This document shows positions 45,995 to 56,749 of a DNA stretch of 64,000 bases, in pieces; position 1 is the stretch's first letter, and the number at the start of each line of letters is the position of its first letter. The translations under genes and the position numbers were made by a program. The stretch covers positions 98,208,001 through 98,272,000 of the forward strand of contig OZ231127.1 in the NCBI GenBank assembly GCA_965153355.1, read 5' to 3'. Below the pieces are notes generated by a model. It did no database searches and was not told the origin of the DNA. It saw nothing but the letters and a program-made list of their open reading frames with translations. The DNA comes from Flaccisagitta enflata (Eukaryota > Chaetognatha > Sagittoidea > Aphragmophora).

Positions 45995-47514
45995 CCAAAA
46001 AGGACTATATCAGAAAGAGGCTTACATGTCCAATTTCCAAGACGAACACGAGGCTAACAGGGCAATTTCAGTACACAATTTGTATCATTGCTATTGATTG
46101 TCGGGGGAGTTATACTTGCTTGATTGGGCTGGAGAAAATGTGCAGATTTTTTATCATAACCATAAGACGTGTCACCAAAGGGGGCTTTTGCCTTTTATTT
46201 TCCTGTAGCAGATTATAACAGTTCTTAATTTTCCACTTTTCTAAGGCCCATTGTGTCGTTTAGCGACCATTGGCAATACATTGTGGCCGTTTCATCATAT
46301 CTAATTGAAATTGACTCGCTGGAAACATGAACTGTATGAAAATGGATTTTTTTAGCACCTGAAAGTGAACAAGGAAAAAACGCCATTTTGGACGAATTTG
46401 ACGGAAACAGCAAATAACCTCAATTTCATCCCCACTAGGGGTGAGAGAGCAGACAAATTTGGGCTCGGGTAAGCCCCCATTTTACAAGGAAGACCCCCAA
46501 AAAGAAATCGCGTGAAAAGATTGAATTACGGAATAATTATGATAAAATCTTGAATTTCGGACGATTGCTATTATTCAACAATCTAATTGTCCCGCTTATA
46601 TGTTCACTTAAAATACCTAACAGATATTTCCCAGAAAAAGTGTTAACTTGAATAGCAATGATCCTAAAGTTGTTTGCCCAAACTTATGAAGTGCAAACAA
46701 AATGAATTTGGCTTTGTCTGTTTGGGTTTTTACACTCTAAGAATTTCGGACAATTATCATTTTTCCACAATTTACACACAAACCGCTTAATTTGTTTTCA
46801 TCCAACGTTGGCCTCACCCGATTCTCATAAAGTTTTGCATGGAGACTCACCAAAGCTTGTCCTTATTCAAGCAAATGAATTGAACAAAATATGAAATCGC
46901 TTAAATTTGGCCCCAAAATTTGTATATGATGGCTAATTTGGGTTCTCTTGGAAAAACCGAAGCCCATTAAGGAATACTTATTGTGGTTCTGTACCTTTCC
47001 AACATATTATCACCTCATATAATAAAGAAATCACATTTTTTCAGAATAATGAGTTTTTCAGCTGAAGCGGTGAGCCTGTTGCTGAAATCGTCCAAAAGGT
47101 ATTTATGGTGCATCAGTTAGGAACCAGGAACAACATTTGGTTCAATAATTCATGAAAGAATAAAACAACACAATTTACCAGTTTTAAAGCACTCCAGTCT
47201 AAAAGTTGTCGGGAAAAAAGTCAAAGTCAGTCTTCGACTTTTTGACATATTCGAGAGATACATGGTTTTCATTTTCTTATGGGAAAGTTTCGGAATGCAT
47301 CCACCTGATTGTGGCCTCTAATGAAATTGATTGGGTGAGTAAATTTGATAATTCTCTTTCATTTGGCGCCAAGAAAAATGCTCTACAACTAATATCTGTC
47401 GCGTTGTGGTTTTTCAAAGATTTATTTACAAAAAATTCAGATTGAATTTTTTTTTCAATTTATTATGATTTTAATTAGGATTAATGAAGGAGTGTATTTA
47501 TGGTTGTTTGAGCA
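45995..47514. other. Intron sequence, AT-rich, nothing recognised
   Basis: Only short frames are present. ATTTCGGACAATTAT-like motifs occur around 46555 and 46745 but do not form a clear repeat. Confidence 0.45.
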
Positions 47515-47900
47515 TGCAAATACAAGGAAACATGTTTATGAGCATAGCTGCTCATCTGTGAGGGTGTTTTTAAGCAATCTAGCTCATTTAGCTCATTTAG
47601 CTAAGTATTTTTTTCTAGATGAATAATTTTTTTGAAACATGTTTAAGCAAGCAGATACAAAAAAGCAAATCAGTGAGCATAGCTGCTTATCTAGAAGTAT
47701 ATCAGCTCACTTAGCTCATTTAGCTCTTTTTTTCTGATTTTTAATGGGATGAATAAAAAAATGTTTTGATACGAGCATGAAAATACAAGAGACAAAGTCA
47801 GTGAGCATAGCTGATTCTCAGGTTGAGTGATTTTGAGCATTTCAGCTCATCTGACTCATCTAGTTCAGTTCTATTTTTCTCTGATTTTCAATGCAATCAA
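47515..47900. repeat. Three degenerate ~125-bp tandem units
   Basis: Each unit has GAGCATAGCTG-T-ATCT, then CAGCTCATTTAGCTCATTTAG and a TTTTTCTGATTTT-type tail, at about 47553, 47680 and 47805. Divergence suggests age. Confidence 0.65.
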
Positions 47901-48095
47901 TACAAAAAATTTCTCCTGATTTGATCTAACAAATAAAAAGATTTGCAATGGCTGAAGACAAAAGCATGGTAAAAAGCTCATAGGTGGCAAAAACAGAACT
48001 TAAGATTTTCACCATTTCATTCAACGTCATTTCATGTAACATTGCCAATCCTATGGTCCATAAACTGCGCTTTTCCTGTCTCAATTTTCTTTTTA

Positions 48096-48657
48096 CAGTA
48101 TGTTTCAACTCGTTTGGAACATTATACGACGGCATAACTCCGGAAGTAATAGACATAATTTAATTCTGAAAAAAACCTTTTTTAGGTAATAGTTTGGCAT
48201 TTTATGATGATTGATCCCCGTGGTTTTTTGGAAAAATCCAGTCCCCCTAACACATCATAAACTAAAAATAATGCTTCGAAAAGTATGTTAAATTGTTGTT
48301 TAGTGAAAAAAATTGTTCACTTATCTTGCTTTAATTTTGACAGAATTATGAGATTTTCATACCCGACAGGTTTCAAATATAAGATATTTTGATTTAGTTT
48401 AAGGAAATAGAGAGGAAAAATTGCCTATAGATATAATTTATTGAAAAAAAGAGAGAAAAATACCTATTTTTGCATAATTTGACCCCAGCTTCCTCAGGGT
48501 GCGAAAAGAATCAAAATTCTATAGAAAATCCCTGAGAATGGTTTAGTATAAAATGCCAAACAATTACCTTTAAGATACTTTTTTCAGAATTAAATTATCT
48601 CTATTACTTTTGGATTTATGCCGTCGTATAATGTTCCAAACGAGTTGAAACATACTG
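48096..48657. mobile_element. Tc1/mariner-type MITE (562 bp) with ~110-bp inverted arms
   Basis: Ends CAGTATGTTTCAACTCGTTT and its inverse, each flanked by TA. Arms 48096-48205 and 48548-48657 are highly similar and hold ATTATACGACGGCATAA and AATTTAATTCTGAAAAAA. TA plus CAGT matches Tc1/mariner practice. No transposase frame. Confidence 0.82.
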
Positions 48658-49494
48658 TAGTCATGTGCTTTGCGACTCTACAACCTGCTTGTTGGTCCGT
48701 TGGTCCGTTGGTCCGTCGGTCCGTCCGTCCATCAGTCCATCCGTCTGTCACACTTTACTATCTAGGAAATAAATATACGGACACCTAACCAAGGTTATAG
48801 CTGCTAAACTTCAATACCCCATGAAAAAATGAAAGCAAATCAACAAACTATGACAAAAAATCTTCCATTCAAGACCAAGCAGAGCTTATTGGCTCGATCC
48901 GTTTTCAAATGACAGTGTTTTGAAGAAAAATAGTCATTTTGACAAAATCTTATTTAGAGATTTTTAGTGTAAATTTTCGTAGGACAACCTTCATTGAAAA
49001 AGCTCTTAAATCTAAATGGATTGACCAAAATCATTCTGCTTGGCCTCATTAGATCATATTTCTGATATACTTTTTGATTGTTAAAAAAGTTAAAGGTTGC
49101 AGTGAAACGTATTGCTATAAGATTATCCAATATCAATAAAAAGCTAAACTCATTTCATCATGTTTTTGTTGCTTAAAAAGAAATTAGGGATACTTAGATT
49201 TATGTTAAGAAATCATAGACCAATCCAATAGAAACTCGAAACAGGGACACTTGATAGTTCAAAATACCATATAATGACTGTAAATTGATTTATTAGAACA
49301 TTTTTTTGATTCAGTGAATGAAAAAGCTAAGTTTTCTCTAGCTGTCCGTATATTTATTTCTAAGATAGTACTTTTTGTTCTTTTTTTGGTCTTTAGCCTC
49401 ACTGCTCCTGCCCAAATGATGAAGTGACCTGAAACATGGGTAACATGGCCCCTGCCCACCCGCACTCGGCTTAAGTAGCCGTGTATCTGGCCTT
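48658..49494 (-). mobile_element. Hairpin-end family element, slot interrupted by a MITE
   Basis: Reverse orientation: degenerate palindrome with GCGACTCTACAACCTGC (48660), GGTCCGTTGGTCCG tetramers, CACACTTTAC, then the MITE at 48758-49368, then CTTTTTGTTC, CACTGCTCCTGCCCAAATGA and AGCCGTGTATCTGGCCTT (49494). Removing the MITE and one TA leaves the family's normal CACTTTACTTTTT link. Confidence 0.82.
48758..49368. mobile_element. TA-flanked MITE (611 bp) nested in the hairpin-end element
   Basis: Ends CTATCTAGGAAATAAATATA and the inverse of CTATCTTAGAAATAAATATA, then CGGAC in both, with TA on each side (48756-48757 and 49369-49370). The interior is AT-rich and non-coding. Similar ends (TACTATCTAGGAAA) recur at 53002 and, inverted, at 54245. 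Confidence 0.85.
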
Positions 49495-49631
49495 GATAGT
49501 TTACTCTGTAGATTTCTGTCAAATAGACAATTTGTTTGCATCAAGGGTTGGTTTAAAAGCCATGCAACGAAGGGCAATTCTGTAAAGCATGAATGTGGAA
49601 AAAAAATTGGTAACATTTTGAGAATGTAATA

Positions 49632-49685
49632 ATGGCTGAATGGCTGAATGGCTGAATGGCTGAATGGCTGTAATAATGGCTGAAT
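49632..49685. repeat. (AATGGCTG)n short tandem repeat
   Basis: Six copies of AATGGCTG, one with an inserted TAAT. Confidence 0.9.
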
Positions 49686-49804
49686 TAAGCATTATATGAA
49701 TTGAAACAAAATAAAATCTTCTTACTTAACAAAAGTACTACTTATTAGCCATCTTGAGTATAAATCTCAAGATACTGGAGCCATATCCACTATGATAACT
49801 ATGT

Positions 49805-50396
49805 CCCTACATGTCTGTCCTTTCATCCGTCCGTCCTTTCGTCCCCCCCCCTTAGACATCGAGGCTTCAAATCCTCACTCTCAGGCCTGATTTAGGCCCT
49901 CAAAGCCCTCAAATCAGCCTTCCAGTCCTCAAATCAGCTCTCCAGGCCTCAAATCAGCTCTCCCGACCTCAAATCAGCTTCTCAGGCCTCAAATCTGCTC
50001 CCCAGATCTCAAATCAGCGTTCTAGGCCTCAAATCAGCCCTCCAGAGCTCAAATCTGCCCCTAAGACCTCAAGCCTGCCCCCAGACCTAAAATCTAATCT
50101 TCAGGCCTAGACTCTTCCCCCAGATCACAAATTTCGCTTCAATTACCTCTCAGGCCTGATATATTCCCCCTCAGGACGTCTGGAAATTCCCCTGTGTCCT
50201 AAAGGACACCGGCCCTTTGGGGCCACTACCCTGCGCTCACTCCACTACTTCACTTGATCAGTCCAAGCAGGGCATAAGGCACTGCTGACCATGTGCAATC
50301 CTTGGATGACTAGTTGTGGCTGCTGCCCTGCTCTCACTCTACTACTTCACTTGATCACTCTAAGCAGGGCATCTGAAACCACTGACCATGTACAAT
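49805..50396 (+). mobile_element. Hairpin-chain element (type A) with duplicated tail
   Basis: CCGTCCGTCC and a C10 run lead into a ~20-bp array (CAGGCCTCAAATCAGCTCTC, 49870-50110), then CCCCTGTGTCCTAAAGGACA, CGGCCCTTTGGGGCC and the tail CAAGCAGGGCATAAGGCACT with CCTTGGATGACTAGTTG (50316). A second copy of the tail follows at 50317-50396. The left hairpins are missing. Confidence 0.78.
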
Positions 50397-50407
50397 CCAC
50401 ACTTTAC

Positions 50408-50966
50408 TTTTTGGGCAGCGGCCCCAAAGGGCCGATGTCCTGTAGGACACAGGGGGTAATTTCCAAACGTCCGTCCGTCCTTCCGTCCGTCCCCCCCCCG
50501 TTGGCCATCGAGGCCTAAAATCCTCACTCTCAGGCCTGATTTAGGCCCTCTAAGCCCTCAAATCAGCCCTCCAGGCCTCAAATCAGCCCTCCAGACCTCA
50601 AATCAGCTCTCCAGGCCTCAAATTAGCTCTCAAATCAGCTCTCCAGGCCCCAAATCTGCTCTCCAGCCCTAGAATCATTATTTCAGGCCTCGAATCAGCC
50701 CTCCAGGCCTCCAATCTGCCCCTAATGCCTCAAGCCTACCCCCGGATCTCATATCTAATCTTCAGGCCCAAAATCTTCCCCTTAAACCTCAAATCCCTCT
50801 TAGGCCTTATATATCCCCCCTCAGGACGTTTGGAAATTACCCCCTGTGTCCTACAGGACATCGGTCCTTTGGGGCCGCTGCCCTGCTCTCAGTCCACTAC
50901 TTCACTTGATCACTCCAAGCAGGGCATCGGGTACCGCTGACCATGTGCGATCCTTGGATGACTAGT
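50408..50966 (+). mobile_element. Hairpin-chain element (type A), complete
   Basis: Begins TTTTTGGGCAGCGGCCCCAA, AGGGCCGATGTCCTGTAGGA, then GTCCGTCC tetramers, a ~20-bp array (CTCCAGGCCTCAAATCAG, 50520-50780), the inverted hairpins (TGTCCTACAGGACATCGG, CCTTTGGGGCCGCTGCCC), a CCCTGCT...AGCAGGG stem, GGTACCGCTGACCATG and GATGACTAGTTG. This is the best-preserved type A copy. It follows CACTTTAC and is followed by the rest of a hairpin-end element. Confidence 0.85.
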
Positions 50967-52332
50967 TGTTTTTTTTTTGGTCCTTAGCCTCACGGCTCCT
51001 GCCCAAATGATGAAGTGACCTGAAACATGGTCGAGGTGGCCTGGGTGAAATATGCTTGATCGTTGCTTGATAACTACCACTGTGTAGCTGATTTGGGTGG
51101 TTTTAGGTGGTCGAGGTGGCCTGGGTGAAAAATGCTTGATCGTTGCTTGATAACTACCACTGTGTAGCTGATTTGGGTGGTTTTAGGTGGTCGAGGTGGC
51201 CTGGGTGAAATATGCTTGATCGTTGCTTGATAACTACCACTGTGTAGCTGATTTGGGTGGTTTTAGGTGGTCGAGGTGGCCTGGGTGAAATATGCTTGAT
51301 CGTTGCTTGATAACTACCACTGTGTAGCTGATTTGGGTGGTTTTAGGTGGTCGAGGTGGCCTGGGTGAAATATGCTTGATCGTTGCTGATAACTACCACT
51401 GCTGATTTGGGTGGTTTTAGGTGGTCGAGGTGGCCTGGGTGAAATATGCTTGATCGTTTGCTTGATAACTACCACTGTGTAGCTGATTTGGGTGGTTTTA
51501 GGTGGTCGAGGTGGCCTGGGTGAAATATGTTGATCGTTGCTTGATAACTACCACTGTGTAGCTGATTTGGGTGGTTTTAGGTGGTCGAGGTGGCCTGGGT
51601 GAAATATGCTTGATTGTTGCTTGATAACTACCACTGTGTAGCTGATTTGGGTGGTTTTAGGTGGTCGAGGTGGCCTGGGTGAAATATGCTTGATCGTTGC
51701 TTGATAACTACCACTGTGTAGCTGATTTGGGTGGTTTTAGGTGGTCAAGGTGGCCTGGGTGAAATATGCTTGATCGTTGCTTGATAACTACCACTGTGTA
51801 GCTGATTTGGGTGGTTTTAGGTGTTCGAGGTGGCCTGGGTGAAATATGCTTGATCGTTGCTTGATAACTACCACTGTGTAGCTGATTTGGGTGGTTTTAG
51901 GTGGTCGAGGTGGCCTGGGTGAAATATGCTTGATCGTTGCTTGATAACTACCACTGTGTAGCTGATTTGGGTGGTTTTAGGTGGTCAAGGTGGCCTGGGT
52001 GAAATATGCTATATCGTTGCTTGATAACTACCACTGTGTAGCTGATTTGGGTGGTTTTAGGTGGTCGAGGTGGCCTGGGTGAAATCTGCTTGATCGTTGC
52101 TTGATAACTACCACTGTGTAGCTGATTTGGGTGGTTTTAGGTGGTTGAGGTGGCCTGGGTGAAATATGCTTGATCGTTGCTTGATAACTACCACTGTGTA
52201 GCTGATTTGGGTGGTTTTAGGTGGTCGAGGTGGCCTGGGTGAAATATGCTTGATCGTTGCTTGATAACTACCACTGTGTAACATGGCCCCTGCCCACCCG
52301 GACTTAACTTAGGTAGCCATATATCCGGCCTT
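50967..52332 (-). mobile_element. Hairpin-end family left half, expanded by an 80-bp tandem array
   Basis: TTTGGTCCTTAGCCTCACGG, CTCCTGCCCAAATGATGAAG and GAAACATGG precede the array. ACATGGCCCCTGCCCACCCG and TATATCCGGCCTT follow it. The copy at 49390-49494 has the same flanks with no array, so the array lies in one defined spot. Confidence 0.82.
51031..52280. repeat. 80-bp minisatellite, ~15.6 copies
   Basis: Unit TCGAGGTGGCCTGGGTGAAA, TATGCTTGATCGTTGCTTGA, TAACTACCACTGTGTAGCTG, ATTTGGGTGGTTTTAGGTGG. Copies are nearly identical, one about 7 bp shorter (51405). High identity points to recent expansion. There are no variable spacers, so it is not a CRISPR array. Confidence 0.97.
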
Positions 52333-52789
52333 GATAGTTTAATCTGTAGATTTCTGTCAAATAGACAATTTTTTTTTTTTGCCTCTAGGGGTGGTTTAAA
52401 TGCCACGCATCAAAGGGCAATTCTTTAAAACAGGGATGTGGGAAAAAAATTTATTTAGTTAAATCAGACTTCATGGTTGTTTCTATTGCCTTTAGAATTT
52501 TCTTTGTAACAGGCGTTTCTAGTCACAGACAATCACGTTTTTAACGAGCCACTCACACTCAGTCGCTGGCTATGTTTGTTCGCTTGCACTGCTCACTCCG
52601 CTCACTCGCTCTGCAGTGCTCCGCTTTGCTATGCTCACTTTGCTCATTCGCTACTTTCACGGGCTTGCTCACTCACTCTGCTCACTCCTTCAAGGGACAG
52701 TTGAAATTCTCAAATATGCGTGTTCACGCTGTAAACGCGTTAGACGGGAATAAATACGTTTTTGGTCATAGGTAGAAACATGCTCTTAC
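52333..52789. other. Duplicated flank and intron sequence
   Basis: 52333-52450 repeats 49495-49612 (GATAGTTTACTCTGTAGATT against GATAGTTTAATCTGTAGATT, TCTGTCAAATAGACAATTT), so the element and its flank were duplicated together. 52560-52690 is a CTCACTCGCTCTGC-type low-complexity tract. Confidence 0.65.
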
Positions 52790-52980
52790 TTGTAAAATCG
52801 CGCCGATGAAAGCCAGCACTGTCAGAAGTAAGAATGGCGCATATTTGCCCAAAAAATGGTCCATGATCCCACCAATGGGAGGCCCAAGAAAGACTCCCAA
52901 AGCCTCACCAGTCAGAGCGTGGGTTATAGCTCTACCACGGGCCTCATCCTCTGGAAACAACTCACCAAGCAATGCAAAAC
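52790..52980 (-). CDS. SLC18-type transporter, exon (2nd in window)
   Basis: Minus-strand translation: FALLGELFPEDEARGRAITH, ALTGEALGVFLGPPIGGIMD, HFLGKYAPFLLLTVLAFIGA, then ILQ. It holds the antiporter motif C (GEALGVFLGPPIGG) of TM5 and the acidic PEDEARG loop before it, both diagnostic of the vesicular amine transporter group of the major facilitator superfamily. Acceptor ATGTAG|GT at 52982-52981; donor CAA|GTAAGAG at 52789. The first two bases complete a glycine codon with the exon at 62602, and the exon ends in phase 0, matching 45202. The acceptor's pyrimidine tract is weak. Confidence 0.92.
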
Positions 52981-53706
52981 CTACATTGAGTTATTAATGG
53001 TTTACTATCTAGGAAATATGTTTGGCAGCACCTTTAAACAGAGATATCTGAACTTCTCATTTAGATAAGTAAATAAGATTTATGAGCATTTTAATCTTCA
53101 TCAAAAAATCAACAATCTGAGCGCAATCTGGTCTCTGTGCATCAAACCGTTTTAAAATGATATTGAAGTTGATCATGTAATTTCAAAAATGGGAAAAAAG
53201 AGTAGTTTTTTTTTCTCCTACCCTTCTATCTTTGAAATGCTCTTAGATCTTACCAAAAAATGATTGGAACATGAGGATTGCACCATAACGTCGAAGAGAC
53301 GAAGTCCCTTCGGTCTTTTTGAGTCCTGCAGAGTTTTTTGGATTTCCCTTTTTCTCATGAGTGGTTTGGGGAAGTTGGTAAGTTTTGGGGGCTGAATGGT
53401 GCTACGCATGAAATTGATAGCTAAGAAAGAGCTAAATCTCCTCTTTCAGATGACGCCAAGCAGAATTTTGTGCGATCAATAGTTTTGGAGCTATGAATTT
53501 TTGAATCTTTTTTTATTTTTTTGCATTTTTTGCGGTTTCCCAAAAACCAAGGAATCGAGTCTATTTGAACTTTGAAATGTCCCAGGTGATAATTGTGCAT
53601 CTTGGCGGCACAGTCTCTCTCTCATTTCAACTCCGGACTATATAAGAGGCTTTGTCTGTCAGTCCATCCATTAGTCTGTTGGTCTCTCTGTCTGTCCGAG
53701 TGGAAA

Positions 53707-53909
53707 ACAAGGCCAGATACACTCAATCATTTGGGCAGGAGCAGTGAGGCCAAAGACCACAAAACCCAAAAAAAGTAAAGTGTGACGGATGGACGGATGG
53801 ACCGACAGACAGATGGACCGACAAACGGGCGGATGGATGGACCGACGGACAGACCGACGGAAAGACCAATGAAGCGGGTTGTAGAGTCGCGTAGCACGCG
53901 ACTAAAAAA
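53707..53909 (+). mobile_element. Hairpin-end family element, empty-slot copy
   Basis: ACAAGGCCAGATACACTCAA, GGGCAGGAGCAGTGAGGCC, link AAAAAAGTAAAGTGTGAC, GGACGGATGGACCGACAG tetramers, GTTGTAGAGTCGCGTAGCAC GCGACTAAAAA. Part of the left region is deleted. Confidence 0.83.
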
Positions 53910-54061
53910 TGGTCTAGATAGTTGTGTGTGGGGGTTGGGGTGTGGATGGGCGTTGGATGCCCTTGTCCACCTGTCCACAACGATAACCCTGTCTTACATG
54001 TTTTTCTCTGTTTCTCTCTCTGTCTCTTTCTCCCCTTCTGTCTGTTGGACTGTCTGTCTGC

Positions 54062-54067
<6 letters not shown>

Positions 54068-54156
<89 letters not shown>
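54068..54156. repeat. (TC)n microsatellite
   Basis: About 44 TC pairs, preceded by CTGTCTGTCTGCC-type sequence. Confidence 0.96.
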
Positions 54157-54160
<4 letters not shown>

Positions 54161-54188
54161 ACCATTTACGACTTTTTTCCTACGGCGA

Positions 54189-54284
54189 TTAGCCGCCTTT
54201 ATTGAAACATACCATCAACTATAAGTGCTGTGAAACTTTTTTCCTAGATAGTAGGATTTACTACCAATAAAGGCGGCTAATCAT
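54189..54284. repeat. Small inverted repeat (16-17 bp stems)
   Basis: ATTAGCCGCCTTTATTG (54189-54205) and CAATAAAGGCGGCTAAT (54268-54284) are exact inverses with a ~62-bp loop. Possibly a tiny foldback element. Confidence 0.7.
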
Positions 54285-54509
54285 AAGCAGAAAATCTGAA
54301 GAAGAAGAAGAAGACGAACGAACAGACAGGTCAATCAGAAAAAGATGAAAACTGCATGTAAGACAAGGTCATGGTTTGCTGGTGGACAAATAAGAGGCCC
54401 ATCCTGCTAGCTACTGTATTGGCGTGCTAACTCTTAGCTATCGTGCTGTCACCGGTCTGTGTCGTCATCAGTCAGCCGTTTGTTGATCACGCTGTGCGGT
54501 CAATCGTCG

Positions 54510-54625
54510 TCAATCACTTATTTTGGGTTTTGTGGTCTTTGGCCTCTGCTCCTGCTCAAATGAGAAGTGACCTCAAATACAGCCCTGCCCACCGCGCGAC
54601 TGGGGTAGCCGTGTATCCGGCCTTA
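54510..54625 (-). mobile_element. Hairpin-end family, left-end fragment
   Basis: TTTGGCCTCTGCTCCTGCTC, CCCTGCCCACCGCGCGACTG and AGCCGTGTATCCGGCCTT in reverse. The palindrome end is absent. Confidence 0.72.
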
Positions 54626-55019
54626 TTTTCCATCAGAGAGACAGAGGCCAACAGACTAATGGATGGACTGACAATTAAGCATAACTTACCAGTTCGGAGT
54701 TGGGAAGTTTGTGCCTGTGCCACAATTATCACCTGGGTTAACCTCAAATATTCGTGAACTCGATATGTTTAAAAAAACTAAAAATAATTAAAATTCTGCA
54801 CTCAAATATGATCACACAAATGTGATTGCGTCATCTGAAGAAGTTATTCTATCTTATCATTATCACTTTAACATCCATTAACATTCAAATGAGAAAAAGG
54901 GAAATCCAAAAAACTCTGCAGGACTCAAAAAGACCGAAGGGACTTCGTCTCTTCGACTTTTTTCCAAACAAGAATCAATTAAAACAAGGCCGGATTCACT
55001 GGCCAAGACGGTGCGCCGG

Positions 55020-55475
55020 AAGTTATTTATCTATTAGACCTATTCCTTGCTCCATCAGGCCTATTCCTAGCTCCAGCAGACCTATCACCAGACCTATTTG
55101 ACCTATCCCCAGCTCGATCAGACCTAACCATAGCTGATTATTTAGCGAATGAAATGTTGAGTACCATCAACGATGAATGAAATGAGTTTTCAACTGATTT
55201 CAAACATTTTCAGCGAGATACATTTCCTCCTCTTAATATTTATCCATTTGAGCATGGCCAACGGATAAGGGACGGACAAACGGACGGACAGAGCCTCTTA
55301 TTGAGGTACTTTCGCGCATCTGGGAATCATCCTAGCATATTTTTGAATCACTTCCAGTGATTTATGCTTCTTTTCCAGATTTTCAACTTGAGCGTGACCA
55401 ACCGACCAACCAACCAACCAACCAACCAACCAACCGACCAACCGACCAACCAACCGACCAACCAACCAACAGACA
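55020..55475. repeat. Short tandem repeats: AGACCTATTCC-type and (CCAA)n
   Basis: About five ~21-bp units (GACCTATTCCTAGCTCCAGC-like) at 55030-55130 and a CCAACCAACCGA tetramer run at 55398-55470, with unassigned intron sequence between. Confidence 0.75.
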
Positions 55476-55815
55476 GAGCCAGTTATAGAGGTGCTATGGC
55501 GGGCCTAAAAAGCCGCACTTTTAAATGATAATTTATCATTTATTCAAAAAAAAACTGTTAAAAAAATCATAGACCCTTTCAAAGCTCTCAAAAAGAACAT
55601 TTGGCTCCATCTGGTATTTTTAGCTTTATTCATTTAGAAATGGCATAGTAAAGAGTGAAAACAATGCCCTAGATTGCTCTAGAATGAAAGAAAATTCAAA
55701 AATCTTCAAAATCATTTGAACAAAAAAATTTCATGATAATTTTCTCTGTCTCTTCCACTCACCTACAAAAGGCTGGATTTTGGATTATTGATTACAGATT
55801 TCAGATTTTGGATTT

Positions 55816-55990
55816 CACATGTCCGTTGGTCTGTCCGTCCGTCGGTCCATCCGTCCGTCCATCACGCATTACTTTTTTGGGGTTTTTGCGGTTTTTGGCC
55901 TCACTGCTCCTGCCCAAATGATGGAGTGACCTCAATTATGGCCCCTGCCCACCCGCACGCGACTGGGGTAGCCGTGTATCCGGCCTTGTT
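55816..55990 (-). mobile_element. Hairpin-end family element, lacking its palindrome
   Basis: GTTGGTCTGTCCGTCCGTCG tetramers, CATTACTTTTTTGGGG link, TTTTTGGCCTCACTGCTCCT, CCACCCGCACGCGACTGGGG and AGCCGTGTATCCGGCCTTGT. The terminal palindrome is missing. Confidence 0.82.
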
Positions 55991-56186
55991 TTTTTTTTTA
56001 TGTAGAAGAGGGTCATTGTTGCACTAAGTGAGCTCTATCAAAAAGCTGTAGCTCAACGTTGTCACTTTCATTTAAATGTTGAAGAAGATCATTCTAGAAT
56101 TGTGCAAACATATCATGCCATCTTCACTTGACAATTTGTATCAATCAATATTAGTAGGAATGCTGATCGTTCATGAGAAATGAGTA

Positions 56187-56400
56187 CAGTGGAACCCCGC
56201 TTCCTTGACAACGCCGTTAACGGTGACCCGCCATTAATGTACAACAAGCTGTGGTCCCAAATTTTTCTGGCCTTTTGTAATGCTAGATTGCCCCTAGATA
56301 ATGGACACGCCTATAGCTATATAGCCATGACTCGCCAATACCGGTCAAATATTTCATGCCCAAATAGCTCTTAACTCTTTGTTAGCGGCTAACTTACCAT
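56187..56400. mobile_element. Possible Tigger/pogo-type fragment
   Basis: TACAGTGGAACCCCGCTTCC at 56187 resembles Tigger termini, as at 38383, but no matching inverse end was found. It may be a one-ended remnant. Confidence 0.35.
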
Positions 56401-56405
56401 AGCCC

Positions 56406-56408
<3 letters not shown>

Positions 56409-56457
<49 letters not shown>
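56409..56457. repeat. (GA)n microsatellite
   Basis: About 22 GA pairs with one interruption. Confidence 0.93.
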
Positions 56458-56749
56458 ATCAGATCATTTCTTTTTGTTACCAAAGCATGAAAAAAGCACG
56501 ACAAATCAAAGAATTCATTGAATTTTACACACATTTAAGTCCAGAAACAGGTAATGAGCAATACTTTAGATTGGCGCGCCAGACATTTTTGTCCCAAGTC
56601 TATTTTTAGTTGCGTGCACGCGACTCTACAACCCGCTCAGTCTGTCGGTCTGTCGGTCCGTAACACTTTGCTTTTTTGCATCATTTTTTGTCTTTTTGGG
56701 TCGTCTGGAGTTATTTTGAGTCATTTTTTTGTTGTTTTTGGGAATTATT

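Larger units (their letters stand above)
53290..54957. repeat. 69-bp perfect inverted repeat pair, 1.67 kb apart
   Basis: 53290-53358 (GTCGAAGAGACGAAGTCCCT ... CCTTTTTCTCAT) is the exact reverse complement of 54889-54957. Each arm also contains small hairpins (CGAAG...CTTCG). The enclosed DNA holds a hairpin-end element, a TC tract and a small hairpin. No target duplication is evident. Confidence 0.9.

Noticed and set aside
51031-52280. Possible CRISPR-like array
   Set aside because: Units are contiguous 80-bp copies without spacers, in an animal genome.
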